Positions 47,433 through 58,519 of a stretch of 64,000 nt of DNA are shown here, in pieces (position 1 is the stretch's first letter; each line of letters begins with the position of its first letter). The translations under genes were made by a program, and so were the position numbers. The stretch spans positions 98,957,657 through 99,021,656 of the forward strand of contig OX388343.1 of the NCBI GenBank assembly GCA_947579665.1, in the 5' to 3' direction. This stretch comes from Sympetrum striolatum. Its lineage: Eukaryota > Arthropoda > Insecta > Odonata > Libellulidae. The notes beneath the pieces are model-generated. The model ran no database searches and had not been told where the DNA came from. It saw only the letters and a program-made list of their open reading frames with translations.

Positions 47433-47434
47433 TA

Positions 47435-48605
47435 TTTTGAATTGAAAACTCATATTCTGAATTTGGAGCATAAGTATATTTGAAAAAATGTAACGTTAGA
47501 TTTACCGATTATATCAAGCTCAAAGTATACTACCCAAGTAAGGACTCTATGGATCTCACCTTTTAAAAAGAGGTCAGTCTAATTTCATCATAAAACTTAT
47601 TAAAAAACGGATGATAATCTGTTTCCAATAAGAATAATTCAGCCACTTACATACAAACTTAATTCCGGAAAATAACCATCTGAGTTAAAAGAAAACATGA
47701 TAGATTCGAATAATTTTCAGCTATAACTGAAGTTAAGGAATTGGTACTGAAATTAAGCCTGCTGGGAATAATTTCAACTGATTTCCATAAAATACCCTCC
47801 TGGAGAGATTTCCTTACGGTTGTACTTAATCATCTTCATATTCCAAATCACATCATTAAACTAAGCAATACGTGGATAACTTTAGCAATTCCTCCTGGAT
47901 ATAAAAGAATAATCTTTTCTGATGGAAATTCTGGCCTATATTTAAAAATTAACGATAAAATACAAATTCAGCAAGTACGTCACCAAAAATATAAGATAGC
48001 ATTATCACAAATCCACTTTTATATAAATTGTTTTACGATAATGATTGTATAAATATTAACTTTAAGAATATCAATTCAGCGAATATGCTCCGCGTTTTTG
48101 TTTAAATATCGAACATCTCAACGCAAGAAGGTGGCCTATTCAGAAAAGCCTTTCAGTTGACCTTCACGGTGCACCTCCGCAGTTGATGAGCCTTTAAATA
48201 TCATGTCGAGCGAATGAATTAGGTCACGACTGTTCCCCTTCAGGGAAAATAAATTTCAAAAGATCCACCTTAAAGAATACGAAATTAAATGTCTCATACA
48301 AAATGTTCGATAGTTTAAAAAGGTACTGCAGTTGGCGGTTCATAATTATACTTATGAAATTGTGCGTGAAGTGATGAGCAGCGATTTTATGGCTGTTTTA
48401 AAAACGCATAAATGAAATTAAACTGTCGTATTTATTTTATTCATATGAAAGTAGTTTTAAAGGAGGTAGAGGAGAGGTTAGTTAATTCAACTGATTCCTC
48501 TTAGACTTATAAATTTATTGTTAATACAGTAAGAAATTAAGTACTTCATTGCGAATGGCAATTATTACTTCTTCCAACAGTGGGCGCGACAAATATTAAA
48601 TTTCT
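47435..48605. other. AT-rich, no gene recognised
   Basis: A 103-residue plus-strand open frame at 47.74-48.05 kb shows no motif. Nothing else stands out. Confidence 0.45.
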
Positions 48606-48606
48606 C

Positions 48607-48608
<2 letters not shown>

Positions 48609-48693
<85 letters not shown>

Positions 48694-48703
48694 TTATTTA
48701 TTT
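48609..48703. repeat. (TA)n followed by (TTTA)n
   Basis: About 41 uninterrupted TA units run to 48690, followed by about four TTTA units. The low-complexity open frame across it is an artefact. Confidence 0.95.
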
Positions 48704-48704
48704 A

Positions 48705-51515
48705 CGACACACTACCCCAATTAAATAAAAGAAATCTTCGCAAAAAATCTTCAAGACGTTAATTAATTCGCGCTCAACGTTCCTCCTGCACTGAAATACA
48801 GAAATGAGAAAAGGAAAACTTGTGCCAGAGAAGCACTTGACCAGATTTCGCTAAGGCAGTGCAACTCGAGAGGATTTCCAACGCTCTTTCCAAAACCTCG
48901 GCGGCGTCGCAAACCAACTCTCTAAAGGAATTCCTTTTGCTTTCTCATTCAACGCCGTCTTTTTCGCATGTCACACGAACGGATTTGCGTCGTGTTTTTA
49001 AGTGCTTCCGAGGCACGATTCACACCCGATAGCCACGGTGGGGAATACAAAACCCATGATCACCATCTCTAGTTGAGCTATGGATGCTGAAGTCCTATGT
49101 CTTGACGAGTTGAACAAATACCAAATTTTTCCCGCAAAATAATTCAGGACTATTCATAAGTATTAAGAATTTTAAAATTATATTTACCAAAACTTGGGTA
49201 ATACTTTTTCCGACTTACAGTCATTTCACCTATTATAGACATTATGATCATTTATGAGGAATTTAATCATCTCTATACGAAAAGTTGAAATCTCGAAAGT
49301 CTATCTTTGTTTATCAAAGTGTAGAAATAGAGAGAAGTTTGTTTAGCGATATATTATTCTTCTACTCTCAAACTTTGGGAGCCTAGAACAACTTTTTGCT
49401 AAAGATATTCTACGCATTTTCTGATAAATTCTTTTATAATATATAAAGTCACTCTCCAGTATCCTCTTGTTAATTGCAGCCCCAATAAAATTAAAGATAA
49501 AAAAATAATAGACCACATTTGGCATGATTATTGTTGTATTTGAAACTGACATTCGCACACTACTCAGGAAAAGTGCGAATAACATATTTGGATTTGAATA
49601 TACATTTACATGTACATTTCTTCGAGACACATATAAACACACATATACACACATATACATGGACATTTCTTCGAGATTCATTGACATGTTTTATGCTCCT
49701 TTGAATCCGACTTAAGCGGCACCTGAAAAAGTATTTGAGGAGAATCAGCAGTTCGAAGCACAGTGAAAACCTCTTGGAAAGGGGAATGCGCTTGCGTCAC
49801 TTAAAGGCGATAGCAAACGGATGCGAGGTGTGAAGGATGTGAAAAGTACTCCTCAGCTTAGGTAGATGGCGCAGGAAAGATAAGGTGTAAAGGAGGAGGA
49901 AGACTCGGAAGGGAAAGGTCGGCTGTTGGTGGGTGACTCTACAAATAACGCAGATAACAGCGCCGCTCTGCCGCACTTCTCGGCACTACTCTTCCTTCCA
50001 TGCCTCTATTATTCTCGGTTATCTGCCACGCGACCCTTTCCCTCCGTACACTTTGTTCCCTTCTGTGGAAGCCGTAGACAATCCTGCTTCAATCTTAACA
50101 GAAAAGAAACACGACCATTGGCAAGGGTTGCACATTGGAGAGGTTTATCTGACCGTTTTAAATCCCACTCAGGGAATCGGTTCGCGATAGAAAATAGTTC
50201 TTGCTGAATCTACGTTCAAAAACACCTTGGTTCTTTTTATGCAAACCAAAGATAGAGCTGTTATTATCCCGTCAGTGTGGTGAAACTTTCACGAAGAATA
50301 CTTTGTATAAGATAAGGTGACAGTTAATAATAATTATTGAATCTTAGAAAACTAAAAAAGATGTATAAAAATATTGTTGTAAAGAGGAAAGATTTTATAT
50401 TTTATTATCAGTTATATTAAAAAATATAAAATACCCTTCATCGATATGAATCCAGTGACATTTATATCAAGGGGGAACATCTGGAATGGATAACCATTCA
50501 AACAAATACTTTAAATTCATTGATGACCAGCTGACCCACAGATACGGTCTAATAAGTCTGAGAAAGAAACCTAAAAAGAATTTTAGCTTGGTACTGGAAC
50601 TCCCTATACATATTAGAAAAATATTGCACCAAAAATGGTTCAATATTTTGATAATTTTAGGCGTTGAAATGGTACTTTAAATTTGACAAATGATCACAAA
50701 TAAGGCTATTTTCCAATGTCCGAACAGACATTCAAACGACAACGATCTTAGACTTTCCTGGTGGATAATGTGTGAAAATGATCCCGAGAACCCATTTCAC
50801 AGACATTTAAATTTATTATCGAAGGATGTTAATGGAACATTTTCGACAAACAATCCCAATGTAATAATTATAATTTTAATTAATCATTGCTTTCGTTATA
50901 AAGCCACCTATGAATTTTCGCATATTTTACCTGAGAACATGATGGAAGCTTTTTTCGATCGAATTTTGAGCTGAATTTAGAGAAAAACATAGGTGAAAAG
51001 GCAAACTATTAGGTTACCTTTACCACGGGCTTTTTGACGTATCTTCATACATAATAAGTTTCGATACTCTCTGAATTGGCGTAAATGATGGATGCATCGT
51101 AATGGAGTTGTGCTAAGTCCCTCGAACGTCCGTCTCACAATCAAATGTAGTTATCCCGCTTTACTGTCGATCTAAAATCAATTTATGTGATTTCAGAGCA
51201 AACATACATTCACGCACAAGAATATCAACGGATAAAATTTCTAGATTCTACAAATTAACTAAGTTGTTTTGATTCTCCGTGCATGAATTTATACGTGAGG
51301 CTGTTGAAAGCCAAGACATATTTATTTTGAGCTCGAGCCAAAATAATTTGGGACTACTAGTCTAATGAAGAAGATTTTAATTATTGCAAATTCGAGTGTG
51401 CTCTGCTGAATATAAGTCCTAAGATACACGTATACACGCAAAACACTAATTGTGTTGTAGAGAAAGGAATGGACACGGCTGTTAAGGTATTGGTTACGGA
51501 ATTAGTTAAGGATCC
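48705..51515. other. No gene recognised; short duplication at 49.6 kb
   Basis: CATTTCTTCGAGA occurs at about 49614 and 49663, separated by CA-rich ACACATATAC units. About 49.76-50.20 kb is GC-balanced, purine-rich then pyrimidine-rich, with overlapping motif-free frames. The plus-strand frames at 50.49-50.97 kb show no family resemblance. Confidence 0.45.
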
Positions 51516-51519
51516 TTAT

Positions 51520-51846
51520 ATATATAATTTCCGAAGAGTCCGTCTGTCAGTCCGTCCGTCCCCCCTTATTTCAGAAACGGTTTGACTTAGAGATTCGAAA
51601 CAAACTGCATTGTGTTTCTGCGAGTTATAAACCCCTAAGAAAACAATTCTCTTTACTAAGAAAGCCCGGGTTCGAACCCAAGAGTCCATAATGCGGTTCC
51701 ATCAGGAATACACGTAAACTTCACTTTTATCGGTTGCAGGGCTTATTTCTTTTGCAAAATTAAATTAGAAAGAATCGTTGTTATAGGTCGGGAATACCAT
51801 CAAAAGAAGGTAAATTAAATAAAGTTTCTTATTTTAGTCATGGAAT
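51520..51846 (+). repeat. Interspersed repeat F, copy 2 (longer)
   Basis: From 51600 it matches 34981-35226. Upstream it keeps an extra leader with AATTTCCGAAGAGTCCGTCT and a GTCCGTC-type short repeat, a form often seen at the head of dispersed arthropod repeats. It includes GCCCGGGTTCGAACCCAAG, a self-complementary T-arm-like core. No coding capacity. Confidence 0.68.
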
Positions 51847-51849
51847 AAC

Positions 51850-52330
51850 GATTTCGATAGAATGCTTTGCCTGACAATGTTTCTCATACATTCTCTGTAC
51901 GTCATTTTAGAACAAAAACGCATCCCTAATATTGATGCGTCAAAAATAACAAAGTGTTAGCAGACAGAAATGGAAGCTAAAATAAATCTGAACTTCACTG
52001 TGGAGGTGCAAATGCTCTTGCTTTAGTTAGTGGACGAGAAGAAGGCAATTTTAGAAAATAAGAAGAGTGATGCAGTCACCTGGAAGTAGAACGTATGCTT
52101 TCAAATAAAAAATAGCATATTATAATATTACTGTGTAGTTATACGTAGATATTCGTTGCCTAATTCGAAGGAAAACGTTAAGAAATGCATTGGGGAGAAA
52201 TTCAATGCACGAATGGGAAGCGCCAGAGAATAGCTTCGTGCAAAATATGACTGTAGCAAGAAAAATACGAAGATTATGGCACAACAACGGCAGGAAATAC
52301 TAAAAACTGGTGGTGGGTCCTTCGCACGTA
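51850..52330. other. No gene recognised
   Basis: AT-rich with no motif; abuts the foldback that follows. Confidence 0.45.
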
Positions 52331-52332
52331 AG

Positions 52333-52472
52333 GGTTAAAATCTGCAATAGCTGTTTTCGTCGGCGTTCTTCTTCTCATTCCACGGTATTCCGAGAAAACA
52401 AGACAGGACACCGCACTTTTTGGGAATGAGAAGAGGAACGCTGACGAAAACGACTATTGGAGATTTTAAACC
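52333..52472. repeat. Long imperfect hairpin (about 49-bp arms)
   Basis: The left arm starts GGTTAAAATCTGCAATAG and contains TTTTCGTCGGCGTTC and CTTCTCATTCC. The right arm contains GGGAATGAGAAG, GAACGCTGACGAAAA and ends CTATTGGAGATTTTAAACC. They pair over about 49 bases with several mismatches around a 40-base loop. The compensating length and GC-balanced stem suggest a foldback MITE or, less likely, a hairpin RNA. No second copy was seen. Confidence 0.7.
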
Positions 52473-52474
52473 TC

Positions 52475-54810
52475 TAGTAATTGTGCTACTTCTCTTCTAT
52501 TGATCTTTTTTCCCAACTTTGTGCTCATGTTTCTTCCTTTCTCCCCCTCTACTTTTTTCTTCGACAGTATCACTGCAAAACGCTAACTCGAATCTTCTCT
52601 CCGCCTCTTTTCCAATATCTTCCTTCCAAACAGACTCTCGCGTCTAAAGTTGGCAGAAGCCCCTTGAAAACCTCTTCTTTCCCATCTCCTCGGGAGAGGT
52701 TTTTAAAACGAGATAAAAATGAATCCGGGACCTTCCTTAAAATGAAAACACAGTCACTCGCACAAGCTGGCTGAGATTCGAGCAAAATAAGGTTAAGGGA
52801 AGATGAAAAAGAGGGCGACGTATGATTTGAAAGTGGATCGCTGTCGTCATATCGGGAGAGATGCAACAGAGCTGTCGCAGATAAAGTGTGTCACTCCGTC
52901 TCGGTAAACAAATTTAAAATACTTAAATATTAAAACTCTTTTTAGCTCAGTTCTGGGCCGAAAATTTGGTTAAACGAAGCCAAAAACGAGGAAAAGAATT
53001 AGAGTACTCGAAGTTAATAAATATCCTCCCATTTTTTGCAGAGGTAAACTCAAGTAATGTAAGAATGAATGAATGAAATCACAATCAGAGAAACTCAATC
53101 AGCAGCCATATCATTTTAATGCCGCAAGATTCACTAAATAATTCGATATATTTAATGATTAAGATTGATTATACTTTTGATATGTGAACGCTGAATTTCG
53201 TGAAATGAATATATGTCTTGAAAGACTTGAAGACCAGAAGAATATTTCCTCTAGAAGGTACAAAATTCTCCTATTTTAAGAAGACAAATACATTAGTTCA
53301 AAATTCTCAATCAAACTTGTGCTCTTAGATATTGAAATGGCGAATACTTAGCTAGATGGAATATGCTCAAGATTTCAGAAATGTAATTTGTTCCACATAA
53401 CCGTGTATTCAATATTTAATGAATATTACATTTATCCGTAAACTAAGCAATAGTTACATCTGTGAATCACTTAAAACCCAATAACTTATTTGGCAAAAAA
53501 TTATTTGACTTTCTCGGAATATCTCCATTTGTTGGAAAATATAAATTCTTGTTGGAGCATCGGTTGACGTTTGAATTCTATGGCAACAGTAGTTGACATT
53601 GCTTCGCAAAGGAAGACAATTACTGCGCGAGAAAATACGAGGAAAAGAGAATGAGTGACTTTGCGAAAATGTAATTCTATTCTTAATATGTCAAGTGGCT
53701 CAGAAAGAGTGGGTAAGTGCGTTTTAAAAATATTGATTGTGTAGTGCAGTCGCTCGCTTAAGTGAAAGCCATAATAAAAGCCTGGCAACTTCGGAGGAAG
53801 TAGTCTCAAAAGTAATTTTTCCTTTATTCTTGCCCCTTGATGAAGGGTTTCAGGGGAGCAAAGGCTTTTAAATGTCAAGTTACTGAGACTGTGAGAGAGA
53901 GTTGTGAAAGAGAGTACGACTTATTAAGGCTTCACCCCTTCTCCCCAATCGATATCGTTGCGACAGCTTTTCCTCGCTAAAATCAATTCGTTTCACGGAT
54001 CACATGGTCCGTATCTTTTAATTGATTTCACGCAGAATGTTTAAATGGCAAATGGAGCCTTTCAAAATAATTCAAGGTACAGAATAATTTTCGGAACTCG
54101 CAGAAAAACATTTAAGGAAACCTTGGTAAAACCCATTCTCAAGTAAGTTAATTCAAGATAAAGGGTATATTTTGACAATAAAAAATGGATAAATATAGAA
54201 CATTTTCGTAAAAAATAACCGCAACCTCATCGTTAAAAACGCGATATAATTATTGTTAAATTACTCGATAGAGCAAAATTAATATTGCTTCATATGCGAA
54301 GCAGGCTTTTTTGCTAATGAACACCATCATCATGCAAAAGAAGACATAAATAATGTACATCAAGAGCATATCAAAGTGAGCCACTTAAGACAATTGGCTA
54401 AAATGGGCTCATTGTAGAGCTTTATTGACTTAAGAAGCGTATATAGTTCTCTACAAAACATGCCTATCTTCATCTAATCAAACGATATTAAGCAAGATGT
54501 AAATGTATCAGACATAATAGGGTCAAGCTTCGTTTCCATGACCTTAATCGGAATGGTTTTTATAGATTTTATGAAAACCTTTCTAAACATTCTAATTTTG
54601 ATATTAAATAAATTTTTGCAATATTGCTACATTTCACATTACAAAATTGGGTAATGATAGAGAAATACAAAGAAAAGTGCAGAACGCCGCATTTGGCTTT
54701 GCTTAATCTTAAGGGAATTGCCTCTCTCGCACTTCTTGGAAGACGGAAAGAGTTTCTTATTGAAAACTAAAAAAAGAAAAAGTTTTCCGTTTGTTTAAAT
54801 ATCGCTCCCG
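52475..54810. other. No gene recognised
   Basis: About 52.48-52.78 kb is GC-balanced with opposing open frames (97 and 98 residues) and no motif. A 125-residue minus-strand frame at 53.50-53.88 kb likewise lacks any recognisable domain. Confidence 0.45.
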
Positions 54811-54813
54811 TGC

Positions 54814-54949
54814 TGATTTCGGCAGAGATTAGAAACCCAAGATCGAAAGAATGAGTACCAAAGTTTTCTAAATAATTTCCTCCGCTTTTTCCCTCTGCCG
54901 AAATCAATTTTTCCCCGATACGCGACCCTTCCTCGCAGAGGGAAAAAGC
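54814..54949. repeat. Two overlapping inverted-repeat pairs sharing one arm
   Basis: TGATTTCGGCAGAG (54814-54827) pairs perfectly with CTCTGCCGAAATCA (54893-54906). GCTTTTTCCCTCTGC (54884-54898) pairs perfectly with GCAGAGGGAAAAAGC (54935-54949). The two middle arms overlap by six bases, so the hairpins exclude each other. Confidence 0.75.
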
Positions 54950-55640
54950 CAATGAAATCCGTTCCTTCGGTAAAAAAAGAAGAGGAATTAATATCACCCG
55001 GAAAGAATGAGAGGAGGCGGCAGACAGAGAGAGGATAAAGCTCTACACGCTCGTTGCGGTTCTGATCAAATTGCGCCCGGGAACGGAATGATTTCACGTG
55101 ACCTGGATATCTTTATTCCTGTTATTTCGCAAAGGGAACGATGTTGAGAATAATTGAAGATTGAGCGGATACATTATGATCGAGCAATGATTAATTCGAA
55201 AGGGGATTATGAGGAAATTGAAAGACGGGTGCAATGCGTCATGGCGTTGATTCGCCTTCGCGATTTTCTCGCAGTTGAGGTTTCTCACGCGCATCGAGTG
55301 ATTGCAGTCACAAACGAGACTGCGGTTGGCACAGGAGTTTGCAATTTCCATATGGAAGGTAACTTGGATTACAGTTGTGAATACTCGTTTCTGAAAACTT
55401 AATTCCGAGCAGTAAAAATAGAGTGTATGAATAGAAAATGGGAATGGGAGCTATATTAACTTTTGCTTTCCAATTAGACGCACTGTACAGAGAAATATTA
55501 GGGTATTTGACAAAAGGTATTTTTATGGAGAAAATAGAGTCGATAAGTGAATAAAATTCAATAGCCGTTTATATCTGTTAAAATTAGGTTACGACTTGGT
55601 AGCTTTAACATTATTGTTTCCTATAAATAGAATTCAAAAT
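54950..55640. other. No gene recognised
   Basis: GC-balanced at 54.95-55.35 kb with motif-free frames on both strands. Confidence 0.45.
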
Positions 55641-55642
55641 TC

Positions 55643-55740
55643 TGGCGACTCTTGATGATGGAGATCAATCTCTGAAACTAGTCGTGTTTTGTTTCCTTTT
55701 TATTGTTTTTAATAAAATACTGTGGAAAAATTACAATTTT
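55643..55740 (+). repeat. Possible retroelement tail with GAAACTAGTCG motif, copy 2
   Basis: CGACTCTTGATGATGGAGAT, CAATCTCTGAAACTAGTCGT, then AATAAAATACTGTGGAAAA. A GAGAT/ATCTC stem precedes GAAAC, and CGACT pairs with AGTCG around it. The layout parallels the minus-strand sequence at 42.70-42.84 kb. I do not know the class. Confidence 0.42.
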
Positions 55741-55744
55741 TTTT

Positions 55745-56300
55745 CTTCATCATTATTGTTCCTTTTATGATAAGTGTAACTACACTGGTAACCCTAATTA
55801 TTGACTTTGGAGTTTTTAAATCGATTAAAGAGAGAGGTACAATACTTCTTATTTTGTGTAAATGATACGACATTTTCGGAAGCATCTGATTTTGAATTAA
55901 GCATACTTTTATAAGAAATCTCTTCATAAATCATATTTATCATCTCTCTTCCTTGACACATAAGAGTAGAAGAAAACTATATCCAGCTATATATCCTAAC
56001 TGGAATGCGGGAATCTGATTAAAGCTATGACAGAACAAGACCGGAACTATTTAATCCTAAATTCTGTCCATTCTACAGTAACTGAGTTTGAAAAGTTGTA
56101 ATAGTTGAATTTATTGCTGAAATTTTCTAATATATACATATGTGGTTCAAATAATTTCAGTATATCGTTTTACCTAAATGTAAATACCTATAGGAATTTA
56201 TTTTTCTGTGTGAAATAATTTAAGAGGAATAATAACATTCCCCAGGAATGTTTGAAAGCATTAATGTTTACGCGATCTGAGTTCTGCTTACATCATTATA
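55745..56300. other. AT-rich, no gene recognised
   Basis: Nothing diagnostic between the preceding repeat and the hAT element. Confidence 0.45.
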
Positions 56301-56301
56301 C

Positions 56302-56309
56302 ATATACAC
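56302..56309 (+). repeat. Left 8-bp target-site duplication
   Basis: ATATACAC, identical to 58509-58516. Confidence 0.87.
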
Positions 56310-58508
56310 CAGTGGCGCAGCCAGGATTTGCCAATGGGAGGGGTCCAAGGAAACGAAAAATGCCTACTTTACAGGGGCTAGTATAATCATGCACGCTACT
56401 TACCGCAATAAATGTAAATTCTTTCAAAAACTAAATACATTGAAAAATAGAGGAGTTTAACATTTAGGTAGCCAACTGATTACACTTTCCAAGATAGTAG
56501 TTTACATAAGCGAACTATTGGAAACTTATCATAAGTGTTGTTTGGATAAGTCCAATATCTATTAAAAAGTCATTTTCTATGCTTAAGTTTTTTAGTGTTG
56601 TAGATATAAACTTCCCAAGTTTTTGAGTGTCCTTTCTTCCAAGAGGTTGCCAAGCGTGAGGAGGAAAAAAATTAGTTACAATTATTTGGCAAGCGACATA
56701 AAACGTAATATCCACTCATTAGATCCGCACATTGGCGCGCCCATGCTTATTTGAATATATTTCGTTATTAGACTATATCATCAACAGGTTTCTCAGAAGT
56801 GACTTCATCCCTTATTTTTAAAATTAACTTATTCTCTAAGAACCAAAAATCATTTGTATCAGACGAAATTTTCTGGTAGGCTTATAATTAAGCCTGATTT
56901 CGTTATTAATGTATTAGCTAAGTATTCAGTTGAATGCGTCACAAACCGAACATAAAAAATTCGTCTGCATTAAAAAATACAGTATACTCTTGATTATAGC
57001 GGATATTATAATTGCATTTGCAGAATTAAATGTATGTGTATGTTTGCTGGCGAATCAGCCTCTCGGGCTATTATCGCCATTGCAGAATTAAAGTTACACA
57101 CCAAGGTGAATAAAATGAGGTCGTCAACTTATAATTATTTAGGCCAAGTAGTAGTTAGGTTGTTTAACCGGCAGAAAGCTGACGCAAACCCAGTTTAACG
57201 CATTGTGTTCAAAGAAAACAAAATTTTTCCATGAATTAAAATTTTGAAGGGGCATTGCATGACCTCGTGGTTGACAGGATAAGTCATGAGGTTCGTTGGA
57301 TTCTATTACCAGAGAAAAAAATTGTGGAAGAAGGAAAAAGGAAGCTGGAGAATTTAAGCCACTGTGTCAACAGTTCATCAAATTTATTTCAAGCCATCAA
57401 GTCACTGTTCTGATAATTCTGTGCGTACCTTACGCGCACAATACCTTTCAGCTGACTGATTCGCTTCCAAAATGGTATATTATTAATAAAATCATCGACA
57501 ATTATTTTTTAGTGATATCTTGTATTGCTCCAATACTTCTTCGAATTTCTACGGAAATTCGGTTATCGAATTATGTTCGTAAATATACAGCAAAATAACA
57601 AGTAGTCATAAAATAAGGATCAGTACATTTTCAATCAGCCCGAGTAATGAAGAGTCTACTGTACAGATTTTTAATCGTTCAGAATGCTTAATAAAGGAAC
57701 CAGTGCCTTTGGAATTGTCCCTTAACTCATCTTGAGATGTGCCCTCCGATAACAGCTCTAAAAAAGGCAATCTTAATTTACGCATTTAATAATGGTCATT
57801 CCACAAAAAAACACTTAGCCATTAACTTACGTTTTTCCAATAGAGGCCTTGAACTATTCGCGAATTGTGAAAAAATAATTTCGGATATCCATCTATATCT
57901 TATGAAATTCAAACTAAACTCTCCTTCGAACTGTTCACTGTGAATTTCTCAAAAGCACTACTCACCAGCCTATCTTTGCATTCAAACCCTTGAAACAGTC
58001 ACATGCAAAAGATCTAACTGAGCGTTTTATCAATCCGTTTGTCTCTCAAACGTAATCTTAACCTCTGTTTTCAGGGGTTAAGTTTCGAATTACTTCTCGA
58101 ATGTTCGCTTGTATTTTTGGAAGGAGTAAACAAATCAGCACTTTTGAATTTTTCTCATGGGAATCTTATCTTATAGTGTGAGTCATCTATCTGAAGGATA
58201 GGCTTAAGAAGTGCACGCGTTGAACATAGTGTGCAAAACACACGTATCGTTGCGTCCCATTGATATCGATGTCGGCACTAGGCCTACTCTGCTACCGAAA
58301 ACAAAACCTTAGCTGAAATCGGAGCCATATTTACGGGTATGCGGAGCTTTCACTAAATTTATCATGTAGTGTATCTCTAAGACTTGCGTGATGATTGGGG
58401 TTTTGTACTCTTCAGCAGAAATAAAAGCTCAGAGCTAGTCATAGGACTTGACTCTTGGGGGGGTTTGAACCCCTAACCCCCCCCCCCCCCCCCCCCGCTG
58501 CGCCACTG
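56310..58508. mobile_element. 2.2-kb hAT-type element with perfect 8-bp TSD
   Basis: The termini CAGTGGCGCAGC (56310-56321) and GCTGCGCCACTG (58497-58508) are exact 12-bp inverted repeats. ATATACAC precedes (56302-56309) and follows (58509-58516) without a mismatch. CAGTGGCG ends next to G-rich/C-rich subterminal DNA and 8-bp duplications are typical of hAT elements. Just inside are GGGAGGGGTCC on the left and GGGGGGGTTTGAACCCC with a run of 20 C on the right. The interior of about 2.1 kb has only short open frames (up to 100 residues), none recognisable as transposase. It is therefore either a decayed autonomous copy or a non-autonomous element with unrelated filling. Confidence 0.87.
58477..58496. 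repeat. Homopolymer of 20 C
   Basis: Uninterrupted C run abutting the right terminal repeat of the hAT-type element; its length may be uncertain because of sequencing error. Confidence 0.95.
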
Positions 58509-58516
58509 ATATACAC
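58509..58516 (+). repeat. Right 8-bp target-site duplication
   Basis: ATATACAC, exact copy of the left flank. Confidence 0.87.
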
Positions 58517-58519
58517 TGA

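Noticed and set aside
48580..48762. 60-residue open frame rich in Ile-Tyr
   Set aside because: It is the translation of the (TA)n microsatellite.
55643..55690. Hammerhead ribozyme candidate (TGATGA ... GAAA)
   Set aside because: The conserved C of the CUGAUGA box is changed and the flanking pairing (CGACT with AGTCG) joins positions that do not pair in a hammerhead; no cleavage-site segment was placed.
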